Below are positions 23,944 to 24,646 of a stretch of 24,646 nt of DNA, piece after piece. The stretch's first letter is position 1. Each line of letters starts with the position of its first letter. The position numbers and the translations under genes are program-made. The stretch is from CAYNOZ01 sp964398955 (GTDB taxonomy: Archaea; Methanobacteriota_B; Thermococci; Thermococcales; CAYNOZ01): assembly GCA_964398955.1 (NCBI GenBank), contig CAYNOZ010000016.1, forward strand, positions 1-24,646, in the 5' to 3' direction. The notes under the pieces are model-generated. The model worked only from the letters and a program-made list of their open reading frames with translations, did no database searches and was not told where the DNA came from.

Positions 23944-24495
23944 ATGGAGAGAGAACCGTTTATCAAAGGAGACGACATAGATTTATATCCAGTTGAAAAA
24001 GAAGATTTAGGGAGATTAAGAAATATCGTAAACCATCCAGACGTAAGAATACCACTAGGGTACAGAAAACCATTTAACATGGGCGATGAAGAAGAATGGT
24101 ACCAGCAAAAACTAAATGACGATACAAGAGTACCACTGACAATATACCATAAATCGGACGAAAGAATAATCGGAAATATTGAACTTAAAATCAGGGATGT
24201 CAAAAGTAGGGTCGCTGAAATTGGTTTTCATATTGATAAAAGGTACCATTCAAATTCAATTGGAACAGAATTTACAAAATTAGCACTAGAATATGGATTT
24301 AAACAACTGAACTTACATAAAATCTGGGCAAGAGTCTATGAATTTAATGAAAAATCCTTAGGACTTCTAAAAAAATTAGGGTTCCAGCAAGAAGGAGAAT
24401 TAAGAGAACAAGCGTATATGAAAGGAAAATACGTAGACAAAATAAGACTAGGACTCCTAAAAAAAGAATGGCAGAACAAAACAAACAACCAATAA
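23944..24495 (+). CDS. GNAT-family N-acetyltransferase, RimJ/RimL-like
   Basis: A 183-aa acetyl-CoA-dependent acyltransferase. N-terminal DIDLYPVEKEDLGRL is followed by IIGNIELKI and EIGFHIDKRYHSNSIGTEF, the acetyl-CoA loop. This has SNSIGT where most members have GXG/A, a mild deviation. Then come ALEYGFKQLNLHKIWARVYEFNEKSLGLLKKLGFQQEG and REQAYMKGKYVD, all standard for the group that acetylates protein N-termini, amines or antibiotics. The substrate cannot be told. The start is fixed by GAGGTG. It stands alone at the right end of the window. T-ending codons are common at its beginning and almost absent from its last 30 codons. Confidence 0.92.
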   Translation: MEREPFIKGDDIDLYPVEKEDLGRLRNIVNHPDVRIPLGYRKPFNMGDEEEWYQQKLNDDTRVPLTIYHKSDERIIGNIELKIRDVKSRVAEIGFHIDKRYHSNSIGTEFTKLALEYGFKQLNLHKIWARVYEFNEKSLGLLKKLGFQQEGELREQAYMKGKYVDKIRLGLLKKEWQNKTNNQ

Positions 24496-24646
24496 AGATG
24501 GTATAACTGAATAAGAACCCTATACAGAAAAGGAAATTCATAAAAAATTGAAAAACTTCATTATCTCCGTGTAATAATTCTTTAAGCTAGCCGTAGATTT
24601 TCTTCGATATTCTAATAAAATCAATCTGATTGAGATCAAATTCGGA

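Noticed and set aside
24587..24646. Possible C-terminal end of a leftward gene entering from the right edge (19 codons then TAG)
   Set aside because: It is too short to judge. A second minus-strand frame is also open in the same place, so no coding call is justified.

Overview
This window looks like part of a low-GC archaeal chromosome, probably euryarchaeal. The supporting signs are TATA-box promoters, GGTGA-type ribosome sites, a DNA repair factor of the archaeal Nre family, an archaeal-type Ogg2 8-oxoguanine glycosylase, Lrp and PadR regulators, and a tRNA-Trp whose intron is a box C/D guide RNA, which is a euryarchaeal hallmark. Some features would suit an anaerobic, methanogen-related lineage, but the species cannot be fixed from the sequence. 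No CRISPR array, insertion sequence or prophage was seen.

Layout. 0-1.8 kb: an oxidative-defence divergon, with an Lrp regulator plus Ogg glycosylase leftward and a peroxiredoxin rightward. 1.9-5.3 kb: a small unknown protein, then a PadR-TRASH regulator diverging from a Cu(I)-type P-ATPase (copA), with a perfect 16-bp palindrome at the copA promoter. 5.4-7.3 kb: an aldo/keto reductase, a cold-shock protein and a NYN-domain nuclease. 7.5-16 kb: a likely amide or amino-acid catabolic block. It has a leftward hyuA-HDAC-like amidohydrolase pair with overlapping genes, and rightward a metallo-beta-lactamase-fold protein, a YfcC-family carrier, a D-aminoacylase-like enzyme and an M20 amidohydrolase. 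16-20 kb (leftward): a small membrane protein, an MgtC/DUF4010 membrane protein, a GT4 glycosyltransferase and nreA, the last two overlapping by 4 nt. 20-22.7 kb: a Cys-rich winged-helix regulator diverging from a lone CooS-like protein. 22.8-24.6 kb: tRNA-Trp, a YbjQ-family protein, a T/G-rich non-coding stretch and a GNAT acetyltransferase.

The most interesting item is the CooS-like protein. It keeps the carbon monoxide dehydrogenase scaffold and the B-cluster cysteines. However, the C-cluster cysteine equivalent to Cys295 is Glu, the catalytic His93 equivalent is Tyr, and the D-cluster motif is CX2C. No accessory coo genes are beside it. It is therefore more likely a deviant hybrid-cluster enzyme than a CO dehydrogenase, probably controlled by the Fe-S-sensor-like regulator next to it.

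A second unusual signal is compositional. In many genes on both strands, T-ending codons disappear almost completely towards the 3' end of the gene, while the 5' end has a normal mixture.
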